Positions 48,105 through 54,905 of a stretch of DNA of 56,541 bases are shown one piece after another (the first letter of the stretch is position 1; each line of letters opens with the position of its first letter). This stretch comes from JBDSKH01 sp035556655 (GTDB taxonomy: Bacteria > Actinomycetota > Actinomycetes > Actinomycetales > Microbacteriaceae). The position numbers and the translations under genes are program-made. The stretch is from positions 1 through 56,541 of the forward strand of contig DATMFW010000073.1 in NCBI GenBank assembly GCA_035556655.1, written 5' to 3'. The notes beneath the pieces are model-generated. The model saw only the letters and a list, made by a program, of their open reading frames with translations, was not told where the DNA came from and ran no database searches.

Positions 48105-48383
48105 CTACGGCGCGGGCAGCAGGCGCAGGCCGGACGGGGTGTTGGCGGTCTCGACCAGGGCCTCGAGCCACGCCCGGTCGAGCGTCGGGCGCTCGCCGGA
48201 GTAGGTGAACTGCAGCTGCGAACCGGTGCTGACCCACACAGTCGCGGTGACGCCGGCCTCGTCGAGCCGCAGGGCGAACGCCTCGCCGCGCCGCAGCTTG
48301 GAGATGATCGCGGCCTCGATGTGGCCGAGCAGCCGATCATCGAGTTCGACTCTCTGCGTGGTTCCGTACTGCAACTGACCCAT
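48105..48383 (-). CDS. Small DUF7882-like protein (paralog 1)
   Basis: A 92-residue protein: MGQLQYGTTQRVELDDRLLG, then ISKLRRGEAFALRLDEA and TLDRAWLEALVETANTPSGL. It is clearly paralogous to the plus-strand gene at 49596 (shared MG-L-Y start, DDR-L-H, KLRRGE-FAL and TAN/SAN-P-GL end). I believe this is the Microbacteriaceae family often mislabelled as ATP-dependent DNA ligase; it is far too short and has no ligase motif. TAGGAT lies 9 nt before the ATG. Divergent from the gene at 48452. Confidence 0.72.
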   Translation of the reverse strand: MGQLQYGTTQRVELDDRLLGHIEAAIISKLRRGEAFALRLDEAGVTATVWVSTGSQLQFTYSGERPTLDRAWLEALVETANTPSGLRLLPAP

Positions 48384-48451
48384 GGTGTCGCCATCCTACG
48401 GTTAGCCTGAGGAGATGAGTCGCCGGAGGGCGACGCAGGAAGGAGCACACC

Positions 48452-48700
48452 GTGCCGATGATCCACCGGCTGTCGGTCGACGGGCGTGACTACTTCCTGC
48501 CCGACCCGGTCGACGAGCTCAAGGGCCGCATCCTCGAGGCGATCAAGTCCGGCGGCGGGTACGTCAACATCCCGCCGCTGCGGGGCGGCCCGGGCATCGA
48601 CATCCTGTTCTCTCCTGGCATGCCGGTGGTGTGGACCCAGATCGACGTGGGCGACGACCAGGCCAGCGCCACGGCGACGGCGTACGACCCCGAGATCTAG
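48452..48700 (+). CDS. Small conserved hypothetical protein
   Basis: An 82-residue protein with GTG start and AAGGAG 7 nt upstream. It begins MPMIHRLSVDGRDYFLPDPV, continues DELKGRILEAIKSGGGYVNI and ends in a beta-rich segment (VVWTQIDVGDDQASATATAY). The layout, a strand, a helix and a Gly-Gly turn before PPLRGGPGIDI, suggests a compact alpha/beta domain. No family name known to me. It overlaps the stop of the convergent EAL gene by 4 bp. Confidence 0.65.
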   Translation: MPMIHRLSVDGRDYFLPDPVDELKGRILEAIKSGGGYVNIPPLRGGPGIDILFSPGMPVVWTQIDVGDDQASATATAYDPEI

Positions 48701-49455
48701 CCGTCCCGGTCGGCGAGCAGCTGGGTTAAGGCCGCCTCCGGCATCGGCTTGCCGAACAGGTAGCCCTGCGCGCGCTGGCAGCGCAGCGCCTCGACCCGGT
48801 GCGATTGCGCGAGCGTCTCCACGCCCTCCGCGACGACCCGCAGGCCGCGGGAGTGGGCGTACTCGACGATCTCGATGAGCGCGGCGTAGCCGTCGTCGGT
48901 CTCGTCCTGCACGAGCGAGAGGTCGATCTTCAGCTCGGTGAACGGCAGCTGGTCGAGCCGGGCGAACGACGAGAAGCCGGCACCGAAGTCGTCGATCGCG
49001 ATACCGAGACCCAGTCCGCGCAGTTCCTGCAGGCGTCCGGCGACGTCGGGAAGGTCGTCGAACTGGTTGGTCTCGGTGATCTCGATGATGAGGCTCTCGG
49101 CGGGGAGGGCGGAGCGCTCGAGCAGGAACCGCAGCCAGTCGGTGAGGCGCGGGCCGGCGAGCTGGGTCGCCGAGACGTTGACCGAGACCTGGATCGGGTA
49201 CCCCGCGGCGATCCAGTTCACCGCGGCGCGCGCCGCCGCATCCACCATCAGGATGCCGAGATCGTCGATCATGCCGTGGTGCTGGGCGGCGGGGATGAAC
49301 ACCTCAGGAGGCAGCAGCCCGTGCACGGGGTGGTCCCAGCGCGCGAGGGCCTCGACGGCGACGACGCGGCGCGAGGCCACGTCGATCTGGGGCTGGAAAT
49401 AGGGCACGATCTGATGGCGCTCGATGGCGGTGCTGAGGGTCTCGACGATGTCCAC
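48697..49455 (-). CDS. EAL-domain c-di-GMP phosphodiesterase
   Basis: A 252-residue stand-alone EAL protein with an intact EAL (35-37, AVEALARWDH). Other catalytic groups are present: VSVNVSATQL (Asn), LIIEITETNQ (Glu), AIDDFGAGFSSF (Asp pair), ELKIDLSLV (Lys) and VVAEGVETLAQ (Glu). Activity as a phosphodiesterase is expected. GTG 49455 (GAACAT 6 nt upstream) gives the usual short N-terminus. In-frame starts further upstream (49527, 49557) would add codons of untypical composition. No sensor domain is attached. Together with the two cyclases and the EAL at 22008 it forms the c-di-GMP set of this window. Confidence 0.85.
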   Translation of the reverse strand: MDIVETLSTAIERHQIVPYFQPQIDVASRRVVAVEALARWDHPVHGLLPPEVFIPAAQHHGMIDDLGILMVDAAARAAVNWIAAGYPIQVSVNVSATQLAGPRLTDWLRFLLERSALPAESLIIEITETNQFDDLPDVAGRLQELRGLGLGIAIDDFGAGFSSFARLDQLPFTELKIDLSLVQDETDDGYAALIEIVEYAHSRGLRVVAEGVETLAQSHRVEALRCQRAQGYLFGKPMPEAALTQLLADRDG

Positions 49456-49595
49456 GTCCCCATGTTCGGGGGGCCACCGCGGCAAATCCAGCGTGCACGG
49501 ATCGGGCCGTCGGGGCTTATACTCCATCGCCGCGCGGGACACAGCCCCCCGCTGCACGGTGACCTCGGCCGGTGGTCCGGCATAGGCTCGGGGCG

Positions 49596-49895
49596 ATGGG
49601 CACGCTCACCTACGACTCCAAACTGGTCGCCACCTTCGACGACAGAGTGCTCGCGCACCTGCAGGTCGTGGTCTGGGCGAAGCTGCGCCGCGGCGAGCAG
49701 TTCGCGCTCACCTGGGTCGATTCGCAGCGCAATGGCATGGGGCGCACCTCGATCTGGATCAGCCCGGCGATCTCGCTGACCTTCGACTACTTCGGCAGCA
49801 AGATGCCGGCGATCAACGCGGCCTGGGTCGAGCAGTTGACGAAGTCCGCGAACTCGCCCGGCGGTCTGGTGGTGACGCCCGAACCGGGCACCTGA
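49596..49895 (+). CDS. Small DUF7882-like protein (paralog 2)
   Basis: A 99-residue paralog of the gene at 48105: MGTLTYDSKLVATFDDRVLA, then WAKLRRGEQFALTWVDSQ and AAWVEQLTKSANSPGGLVVT. It has a four-residue insertion (NGMG) in the middle. TAGGCT ends 7 nt before the ATG (leaderless). Its stop shares a base with the next gene (TGATG), so it is coupled to the GIY-YIG protein. Role unknown. Confidence 0.72.
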   Translation: MGTLTYDSKLVATFDDRVLAHLQVVVWAKLRRGEQFALTWVDSQRNGMGRTSIWISPAISLTFDYFGSKMPAINAAWVEQLTKSANSPGGLVVTPEPGT

Positions 49896-50302
49896 TGCCG
49901 TGTCTGCTCTGCGGCTCGTCCGAGAGCACGTCCTCGCCATCGGGACCGCGCTGCGCGGTCTGCGACTGGCGCATCGGCGACGCCCCCGACCCGGGCCTGC
50001 CGCCGCCGCGCGTCGACGTCGTCTACTACCTGCGCCACGGCGACCGGGTCAAGATCGGCACCACCGCGAACCCCCGGCAGCGCTTCGCGGCCATCTGGCA
50101 TGAGGAGGTGCTGGCCTTTGAGCGCGGAGACCGGGTACGGGAACGCGCGCGGCACCTCCAGTTCGCGGCCGACCGGTTCGAGCGCTCGGAGTGGTTCCAC
50201 CTGACCCCCGCGCTCGCCGCCCACATCGCCGAGGTCGCCGAGGGCCGCGACCCCTGGCACACCTACGCACGCTGGCTCGCCGAGGCCTACGCCGTGAAGT
50301 GA
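49895..50302 (+). CDS. Zinc-ribbon plus GIY-YIG (T5orf172/MUG113-like) protein
   Basis: A 135-residue protein. The N-terminus has two CxxC knuckles (CLLC and CAVC), a probable zinc ribbon. From about 50 a GIY-YIG-like nuclease domain of the T5orf172 type is visible: VVYYLRHGDRVKIGTTANPR, then QRFAAIWHEEVLAFERGD and RFERSEWFHLTPALAAHIAE. The KIGTT-NP-R segment and the ERSEWF Glu are the expected active-site parts. It is coupled to the DUF7882-like gene. DNA cleavage is inferred from the fold. Confidence 0.75.
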   Translation: MPCLLCGSSESTSSPSGPRCAVCDWRIGDAPDPGLPPPRVDVVYYLRHGDRVKIGTTANPRQRFAAIWHEEVLAFERGDRVRERARHLQFAADRFERSEWFHLTPALAAHIAEVAEGRDPWHTYARWLAEAYAVK

Positions 50303-50314
50303 GTCCCGCCCTGA

Positions 50315-51157
50315 TCACGAGCGCAGGTACGCGTCCACGATGAGGTCGCCGCGCACGGCCCGGAACCGGTCCAGCAGCAGGGCCAGGGTGCGCGGCCCGG
50401 CACTGCCGACCTGGAGGTCGTGGGGCCCCAGCGGCTCGAGCTTTCCCGTGCGGATGCGGATCACCTCCCACCTCGCGTGCCGCAGCGCGCGGTCCTTGCG
50501 GCGGTCCGCATCCGCCCGCTTGCCCACGTGCTCGAGACCGTGACGCCCGGTGCTGTCGTACTCGACGGCGATCCGCAACTCGGGAATGACGATGTCGGGC
50601 CACACCTCGGTGTGGTCGAAGAAGGGCCGTGCGACGCGGACGGCGTTGAGACCGGCGGTGAACTCGAGCTGCTCGGCGAGGTCGGCGCGCAGGCGCGCCT
50701 CGACGGCGGATGCGGGGGCGGGGGCGCACGCGCTGACGAACGGGGTCCCGATGGGCACGTCGGGGGTCTTCCGGCACACGAAGCGGGCTCGGGATGCGGG
50801 GGCCGACGTCGCCTGCCCGGCCGGCCGGATGCGGGGCGGCCGGATACGGGGCGGCTGGGCCAGCACCGCGCACTCGGGGCACCAGGACGAGCGGCGGCGC
50901 TCGCCGCGCGGCCGGTTCCGCTGCTCGGCGGGCGTCGCGGCGAACAGGTGCCCCACGTCGCACTGCCAGAGCAGCAGGACCTCGGCGGCGGGCGGGATCT
51001 GGGTCAGCGTGATGCCGGCGTTGAACTCGGGGTGGTACTGCCGGATCAGCGCGGGGTAGTGCGCCCAGGCCTCGCGGTAGGTGCCGACGGGGTAGGGGAC
51101 GTCGACGCCGCGCGAGAACCGGCGGCGCTCCCACCAGGCCTCGACCCCCTCGGACAT
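50315..51157 (-). CDS. Treble-clef zinc-finger protein with PD-(D/E)XK-like nuclease domain
   Basis: A 280-residue protein. The N-terminal half has a treble-clef/DUF4379-like layout (LLLWQCDVGHLFAATPAEQR, then SSWCPEC) providing Cys/His ligands. The C-terminal half looks like a Vsr/DUF559-type nuclease: EVWPDIVIPELRIAVEYDST (Asp and Glu of the motif), then KRADADRRKDRALRHARWEV and IRIRTGKL. ATG 51157 has TACCGT 6 nt upstream. It is convergent with the GIY-YIG gene, 12 bp apart. A DNA-processing role is inferred. Confidence 0.68.
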   Translation of the reverse strand: MSEGVEAWWERRRFSRGVDVPYPVGTYREAWAHYPALIRQYHPEFNAGITLTQIPPAAEVLLLWQCDVGHLFAATPAEQRNRPRGERRRSSWCPECAVLAQPPRIRPPRIRPAGQATSAPASRARFVCRKTPDVPIGTPFVSACAPAPASAVEARLRADLAEQLEFTAGLNAVRVARPFFDHTEVWPDIVIPELRIAVEYDSTGRHGLEHVGKRADADRRKDRALRHARWEVIRIRTGKLEPLGPHDLQVGSAGPRTLALLLDRFRAVRGDLIVDAYLRS

Positions 51158-51193
51158 GCGGCCACGGTAAGACGGGGCACCGACGGCGCGGCC

Positions 51194-51514
51194 TCAGGCG
51201 AAGAAGTCGAGCACCAGCGAACTGAGACAGAGCACCGGGGCGACGATGAACAGCACGAGCCCGATCCGGGTGAGCCGGGTGACGCGCCGCAGCGTCCGGG
51301 CGTCGTCGGCACCGCCGGGGAACGCCGCCGCGGCCAGCACCGCGACCGACCCGAAGGCGAGCACGGCGCCCGCCCAGAAGATCCGCTCCCAGCGGTCCTC
51401 GATGACGCCGGCGAACCAGCCCGAGACGATGATCCCGGCGCAGACGATCGCCATCGCCAGGCTCGCGCCGACGAAGAGCACGGCGGCCCTGAGTTCCGCG
51501 TCGCGGCGGGTCAT
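51194..51514 (-). CDS. Small membrane protein, tandem paralog A
   Basis: A 106-residue protein with three to four hydrophobic segments: AAVLFVGASLAMAIVCAGII, then FWAGAVLAFGSVAVLAAAAF and RIGLVLFIVAPVLCLSSLVL. Strong similarity to the adjacent gene (FWAGA-L, PGG, GL-LF-VAPVLC) shows a tandem duplication. Seven bases separate them, so they are co-transcribed with the 56-residue gene upstream. Function unknown. Confidence 0.68.
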   Translation of the reverse strand: MTRRDAELRAAVLFVGASLAMAIVCAGIIVSGWFAGVIEDRWERIFWAGAVLAFGSVAVLAAAAFPGGADDARTLRRVTRLTRIGLVLFIVAPVLCLSSLVLDFFA

Positions 51515-51521
51515 GGGCGGA

Positions 51522-51818
51522 TCAGATCCAGACATCGGTGAACACCGCGACGACGCAGAGCACCGGCGCGACCAGAAAGAGCCCGAGCCCTGCCCGCACC
51601 AGCCGCACCGTCGTCGCCTCGCGGCCGCCCGGCATCGCGGCGATCCCGAGGATGCCGATTCCGACCGCGCCGAGAATGGCGCCCGCCCAGAACAGCGGCT
51701 CGATCCGGTTGTCGAGCGAGCCGCCACGCCATCCGGAGATCTGCATGCCCGCCACGGCGATCGCGGTGACGATCGCGGTGGCGGCGAACAGCGCGGTCGC
51801 GCGGGCGTCGATGTTCAC
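51522..51818 (-). CDS. Small membrane protein, tandem paralog B
   Basis: A 98-residue relative of the next gene: ATALFAATAIVTAIAVAGMQ, then LFWAGAILGAVGIGILGIAA and GLGLFLVAPVLCVVAVFTDV. About three membrane helices. GTG overlaps the stop of the upstream 56-residue gene (GTGA). It keeps the central WRGGSLDNRIEPLFWAGAIL loop that matches WFAGVIEDRWERIFWAGAVL in paralog A. Confidence 0.68.
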   Translation of the reverse strand: MNIDARATALFAATAIVTAIAVAGMQISGWRGGSLDNRIEPLFWAGAILGAVGIGILGIAAMPGGREATTVRLVRAGLGLFLVAPVLCVVAVFTDVWI

Positions 51819-51985
51819 GATCCGGCAGGCTCGACCGTCACGTCGCTCGCGGTGATGGTCACGCCGTAGCGGGATGCGATGGCCGGCAACTCGGCGAGCC
51901 CGGCCTTCGCCGTGGCCTCCAGTTGCGCGGTGTCGCCCGAGGCCATCTCGACGGTCAGGGTCGCGGTCACTCGGTAGGCGGTCAT
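51815..51985 (-). CDS. 56-residue conserved hypothetical protein
   Basis: A short gene: MTAYRVTATLTVEMASGDTA, then QLEATAKAGLAELPAIASRY and GVTITASDVTVEPAGS. The strand-helix-strand layout suggests a small alpha/beta fold. GAGGAG lies 7 nt before the ATG, and the stop is coupled to the next GTG. It heads the three-gene operon with the two membrane paralogs. No function known. Confidence 0.62.
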   Translation of the reverse strand: MTAYRVTATLTVEMASGDTAQLEATAKAGLAELPAIASRYGVTITASDVTVEPAGS

Positions 51986-52142
51986 GTCGTGCTCCTCACG
52001 TCTCGTCGTCCTGTCGACGCTACGAGCGAGGGCGGCATCGCGTGAGGGGCTTGACCGCCGGGCCGATCGGGCGTATCCGCGTGCGCTGGGAGTCGCCCGG
52101 GCATCCCGGCGCGCGCCCCAGGTCGGCGCCTAGCGTCGGAGG

Positions 52143-52340
52143 ATGGCCACCAGCGACGAGGAACAGACCCGGCGCGACACCACCTACTCGCCCGCGAGCG
52201 AGACCGAGGTGCAGCGCGCCCAGGATGACGCGGGGGCGGGCGTGCTGCCCGGTACCGGCGGTCCCGATGACTCCGGCCAGGCGGATGCCGCCGAGTCGGC
52301 GGAGGGCATCGATCGCCCGCGCGACACCGGGGCTCACTGA
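52143..52340 (+). CDS. Small acidic disordered protein
   Basis: A 65-residue hydrophilic peptide rich in Asp, Glu, Gly and Thr (MATSDEEQTRRDTTYSPASE, then PGTGGPDDSGQADAAESAEG). No fold is apparent. TAGCGT (52131-52136) ends 6 nt before the ATG, in line with the other leaderless genes. Similar acidic small proteins are common in this family of bacteria, but I know no role. Confidence 0.55.
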   Translation: MATSDEEQTRRDTTYSPASETEVQRAQDDAGAGVLPGTGGPDDSGQADAAESAEGIDRPRDTGAH

Positions 52341-52360
52341 CCTCGGGCAGACTGGCCGCC

Positions 52361-52996
52361 ATGTCGCGTTCCGCCACCCGCCGCCAGCGCCGCGTCTGGA
52401 ACCGCGCCGCCGCGGACTACGACGACAAGATCGCGGGAGCCGAGCGCGGGCTGCTCCGCGGCGCCCGCGAGTGGATTGGGGGGCGGGCTGCGGGGCAGGT
52501 TCTCGAGGTCGCGATCGGCACCGGGCGCAGCATCCCCTTCTATGCGGATGCGGTGTCGCTGACCGGGATCGACCTGAGCCCCGAGATGCTCGCCCTCGCC
52601 CGCGCGCGGGCCGACGCGCTGGGCCGCGCGGTCGATCTGCGCGAGGGGGACGCCGAGAGTCTCCCGTTCGATGACGCGTCGTTCGACACGGTGGTGTGCG
52701 AACTCGCGCTGTGCTCGATCCCCCGCCCGGATGCGGCCATCGCCGAGATGGCGCGCGTGCTGAGACCGGGTGGCCGGCTGCTCCTCCTCGACCATGTGGG
52801 CAGCACCTTCCCGCCGCTCTGGGCGGTGCAGTGGCTGGTGGAACGTGTCACGATCCCGGTCGCCGGCGAGCACTTCACCCGGCGGCCGTCGCCCCGGGTG
52901 GAGGCGGCGGGTCTGGTGGTGGAGGAGTCGGAGCGCCGGAAGGCGGGGACGGTCGAGCTGCTCAGTGCGCGGTGGGATCCTCCGCGATCTCCTTGA
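52361..52996 (+). CDS. Class I SAM-dependent methyltransferase
   Basis: A 211-residue methyltransferase of the UbiE/phospholipid-methyltransferase type. SAM motif I: GQVLEVAIGTGRSIPFY; motif II acid: LTGIDLSPEMLALAR; then LREGDAESLPFDDASFDTVV and RVLRPGGRLLLLDHVGST. The C-terminus (VERVTIPVAGEHFTRRPSPR) resembles PmtA-like enzymes, but the acceptor is not known. The 3' end overlaps the convergent ArsR gene by 35 bp. Confidence 0.85.
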   Translation: MSRSATRRQRRVWNRAAADYDDKIAGAERGLLRGAREWIGGRAAGQVLEVAIGTGRSIPFYADAVSLTGIDLSPEMLALARARADALGRAVDLREGDAESLPFDDASFDTVVCELALCSIPRPDAAIAEMARVLRPGGRLLLLDHVGSTFPPLWAVQWLVERVTIPVAGEHFTRRPSPRVEAAGLVVEESERRKAGTVELLSARWDPPRSP

Positions 52997-53282
52997 TGGC
53001 GGCGAGGCGACGCTCCCAGGCGGTGCCGATCGCGTCGAGGCGTCGCGCGGTGTCGCTGAGCCGGGCGCCGAGGACGCGATAGCGCACCTCACGCCCGGCC
53101 CTGACCGGCTCGACGAGTCCGGCCTGCTGCAGCACGCCGAGGTGCTTGGCGATCGCCTGCCGGGTGACCGGCATCCGCCCGGCGAGGGCGGACGCCGAGG
53201 CGTCCCCCTCGCCGAGGGCGGAGAGGATCTGCCAGCGGGTGTCGTCGCCGAGCGCGGCGAACACGGGAACGAGCGTCGTCAC
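52962..53282 (-). CDS. ArsR-family transcriptional regulator
   Basis: A 106-residue winged-helix regulator: LVPVFAALGDDTRWQILSAL, then MPVTRQAIAKHLGVLQQAGL and VEPVRAGREVRYRVLGARLS. No metal-binding Cys is present, so it is the type paired with SRPBCC (AHSA1) proteins rather than a metal sensor. GTG overlaps the stop of the SRPBCC remnant (GTGA). Its normal partner gene is truncated here. Confidence 0.83.
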   Translation of the reverse strand: MTTLVPVFAALGDDTRWQILSALGEGDASASALAGRMPVTRQAIAKHLGVLQQAGLVEPVRAGREVRYRVLGARLSDTARRLDAIGTAWERRLAAIKEIAEDPTAH

Positions 53283-53450
53283 GCCGTCGCCTCGAGAAGG
53301 GCGACGAGCTTGTCGAGCTCGGCCGTCCAACCGTGGGCGTGGCTGCGCATGTTCTCGGCCGGGTCGGAGGTGCGCTCGAACAGCCGCTCGACGACGGTGA
53401 GTTCGGTGCCTCCCTCGACGGACTCGAGGGTGAAGCACACACCATCGTGA
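53279..53450 (-). pseudogene. 5'-truncated SRPBCC (AHSA1-like) gene remnant
   Basis: The last about 53 codons read as an intact SRPBCC C-terminus: CFTLESVEGGTELTVVERLF, then ERTSDPAENMRSHAHGWTAE and LDKLVALLEATA. Homology stops at about 53437, and the missing 85-100 N-terminal residues would lie where the divergent MFS gene and its promoter now are. The open frame continues upstream only as antisense of the MFS gene. A deletion or rearrangement at about 53440 is the simplest explanation; the ArsR gene now depends on whatever transcribes this remnant. Confidence 0.65.
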
Positions 53451-53453
53451 TAC

Positions 53454-53492
53454 GCAACTCGAAAGTTGCATGTCGGTGCCGTCGCGTACCCT
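53454..53492 (+). promoter_or_regulatory. MFS promoter with inverted repeat
   Basis: GCAACT-CGAA-AGTTGC (53454-53469) is a perfect 6-bp inverted repeat at the truncation point of the SRPBCC remnant. -10 TACCCT (53487-53492) ends 6 nt before ATG 53499; the repeat overlaps the expected -35. Confidence 0.6.
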
Positions 53493-53498
53493 CGTCCC

Positions 53499-54905
53499 AT
53501 GACGGAGCCGTCCACGACCCCGCCCGCGCACGTTCCGCCGGCCGGCGGTGAGCGCACCTTCTTCCAGGTGCTGGTCAACACCGCGCTCGCCAACATCACC
53601 ACGAGCTACCTCTGGTTCGCGCTGACGTTCTGGGTCTACCTCGAGACCCGCTCGGTGCTGGCCACGGGCATCATCGGCGGCGTCTACATGCTGCTGGTCG
53701 CGGGGTTCGCGATGGTGTTCGGCACCGTCGTCGACCGCCACCGCAAGCACGCGGTGATGATCTTCGCCGGGGTGTTCACGCTCGCGGCCTTCCTCATCGC
53801 CGGCGGGCTCTTCCTGATGTTCCCCGAGCGCACGCTGCTCGACCTCGGCCAGCCGTGGTTCTGGCTGTTCTCGGCGATCATCCTGATCGGCGCCGTCGTC
53901 GAGAACATGCGCAACATCGCGCTGTCGACGACGGTGACCCTGCTGATGCCGGTCGAGCGTCACGCGAACGCCAACGGCATGGTGGGCACGGTCCAGGGCC
54001 TGGCGTTCATGGTGACCAGCGTGCTCAGCGGTCTGTCGATCGGGCTGCTGGGCATGGGGTGGACCCTGGTGATCGCGCTCGTGCTCACCGCGGCGGCCGG
54101 GGCGCATCTGCTGGTGCTGCGCATCCCCGAAGAACAGCCGGAGCGCGAGGGCGACCGGGCGGCGCTCATCGACCTCCGCGGCAGCATCACGGCGGTCCGG
54201 GCCGTGAAGGGCCTGTTCGCGCTCATCATCTTCTCGACGTTCAACAACCTGATCGGCGGCGTCTACATGGCGCTCATGGACCCGTACGGGCTCGAACTGT
54301 TCCCGGTCGAGCTCTGGGGCGTCGTGCTCGGCGTGACGTCGACGGGCTTCATCATCGGGGGGCTGCTCATCGCGAAGTTCGGCCTCGGCAAGAACCCGAT
54401 CAAGACGATGCTGCTGCTGGTGGTGCTCATGGGCGTGCTGGGCGCGGCCTTCACCATCCGCGACTGGTGGTGGCTGTACGCCCTCGGCATCCTCGTCTAC
54501 ATGACGCTGATCCCGGCCGTCGAGGCGGCCGAGCAGACCATCATCCAGAAGGTCGTGCCGTTCCGCACCCAGGGCCGCGTGTTCGGGTTCGCGCAGGCCT
54601 TCGAGGCCGCCGCCGCCCCGATCACGGCGTTCCTGATCGCTCCGATCGCGCAGTTCCTGATCATCCCCTACCTCGACAGGGGCGAACGCCCGGGCCTGCA
54701 GACCTGGGGGTGGCTGCTCGGCGACGGCGAGGCGCGCGGCATCGCCCTGGTGTTCCTGGTCGCCGGCGTGATCATGATCATCGCCGCCGTCCTGGCCTTC
54801 CTCACCCCGTCGTACCGTCACCTCTCGGCGATGTATGCCGGTCAGAGAGAGTCGGTGCCCGCCGAGGCGCCCGACGATCCGGTCAGCGAGTCGCTGACCC
54901 GGTGA
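53499..54905 (+). CDS. MFS transporter (MFS_3/enterobactin-exporter-like)
   Basis: A 468-residue major-facilitator protein with about 12 membrane segments: FFQVLVNTALANITTSYLWF in TM1, then FGTVVDRHRKHAVMIFAGVF (motif A) and NIALSTTVTLLMPVERHANA. TFNNLIGGVYMALMDPYGLE and EQTIIQKVVPFRTQGRVFGF follow in the second half, typical of the MFS_3 group. ATG 53499 is leaderless. The substrate is unknown. The 3' end overlaps the convergent MMPL gene by 23 bp. Confidence 0.87.
   Translation: MTEPSTTPPAHVPPAGGERTFFQVLVNTALANITTSYLWFALTFWVYLETRSVLATGIIGGVYMLLVAGFAMVFGTVVDRHRKHAVMIFAGVFTLAAFLIAGGLFLMFPERTLLDLGQPWFWLFSAIILIGAVVENMRNIALSTTVTLLMPVERHANANGMVGTVQGLAFMVTSVLSGLSIGLLGMGWTLVIALVLTAAAGAHLLVLRIPEEQPEREGDRAALIDLRGSITAVRAVKGLFALIIFSTFNNLIGGVYMALMDPYGLELFPVELWGVVLGVTSTGFIIGGLLIAKFGLGKNPIKTMLLLVVLMGVLGAAFTIRDWWWLYALGILVYMTLIPAVEAAEQTIIQKVVPFRTQGRVFGFAQAFEAAAAPITAFLIAPIAQFLIIPYLDRGERPGLQTWGWLLGDGEARGIALVFLVAGVIMIIAAVLAFLTPSYRHLSAMYAGQRESVPAEAPDDPVSESLTR

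Noticed and set aside
53451..53602. Extended SRPBCC reading frame with its own ATG
   Set aside because: The upstream part is antisense of the MFS promoter and coding start and has no SRPBCC similarity; only the C-terminal part is treated as a remnant.
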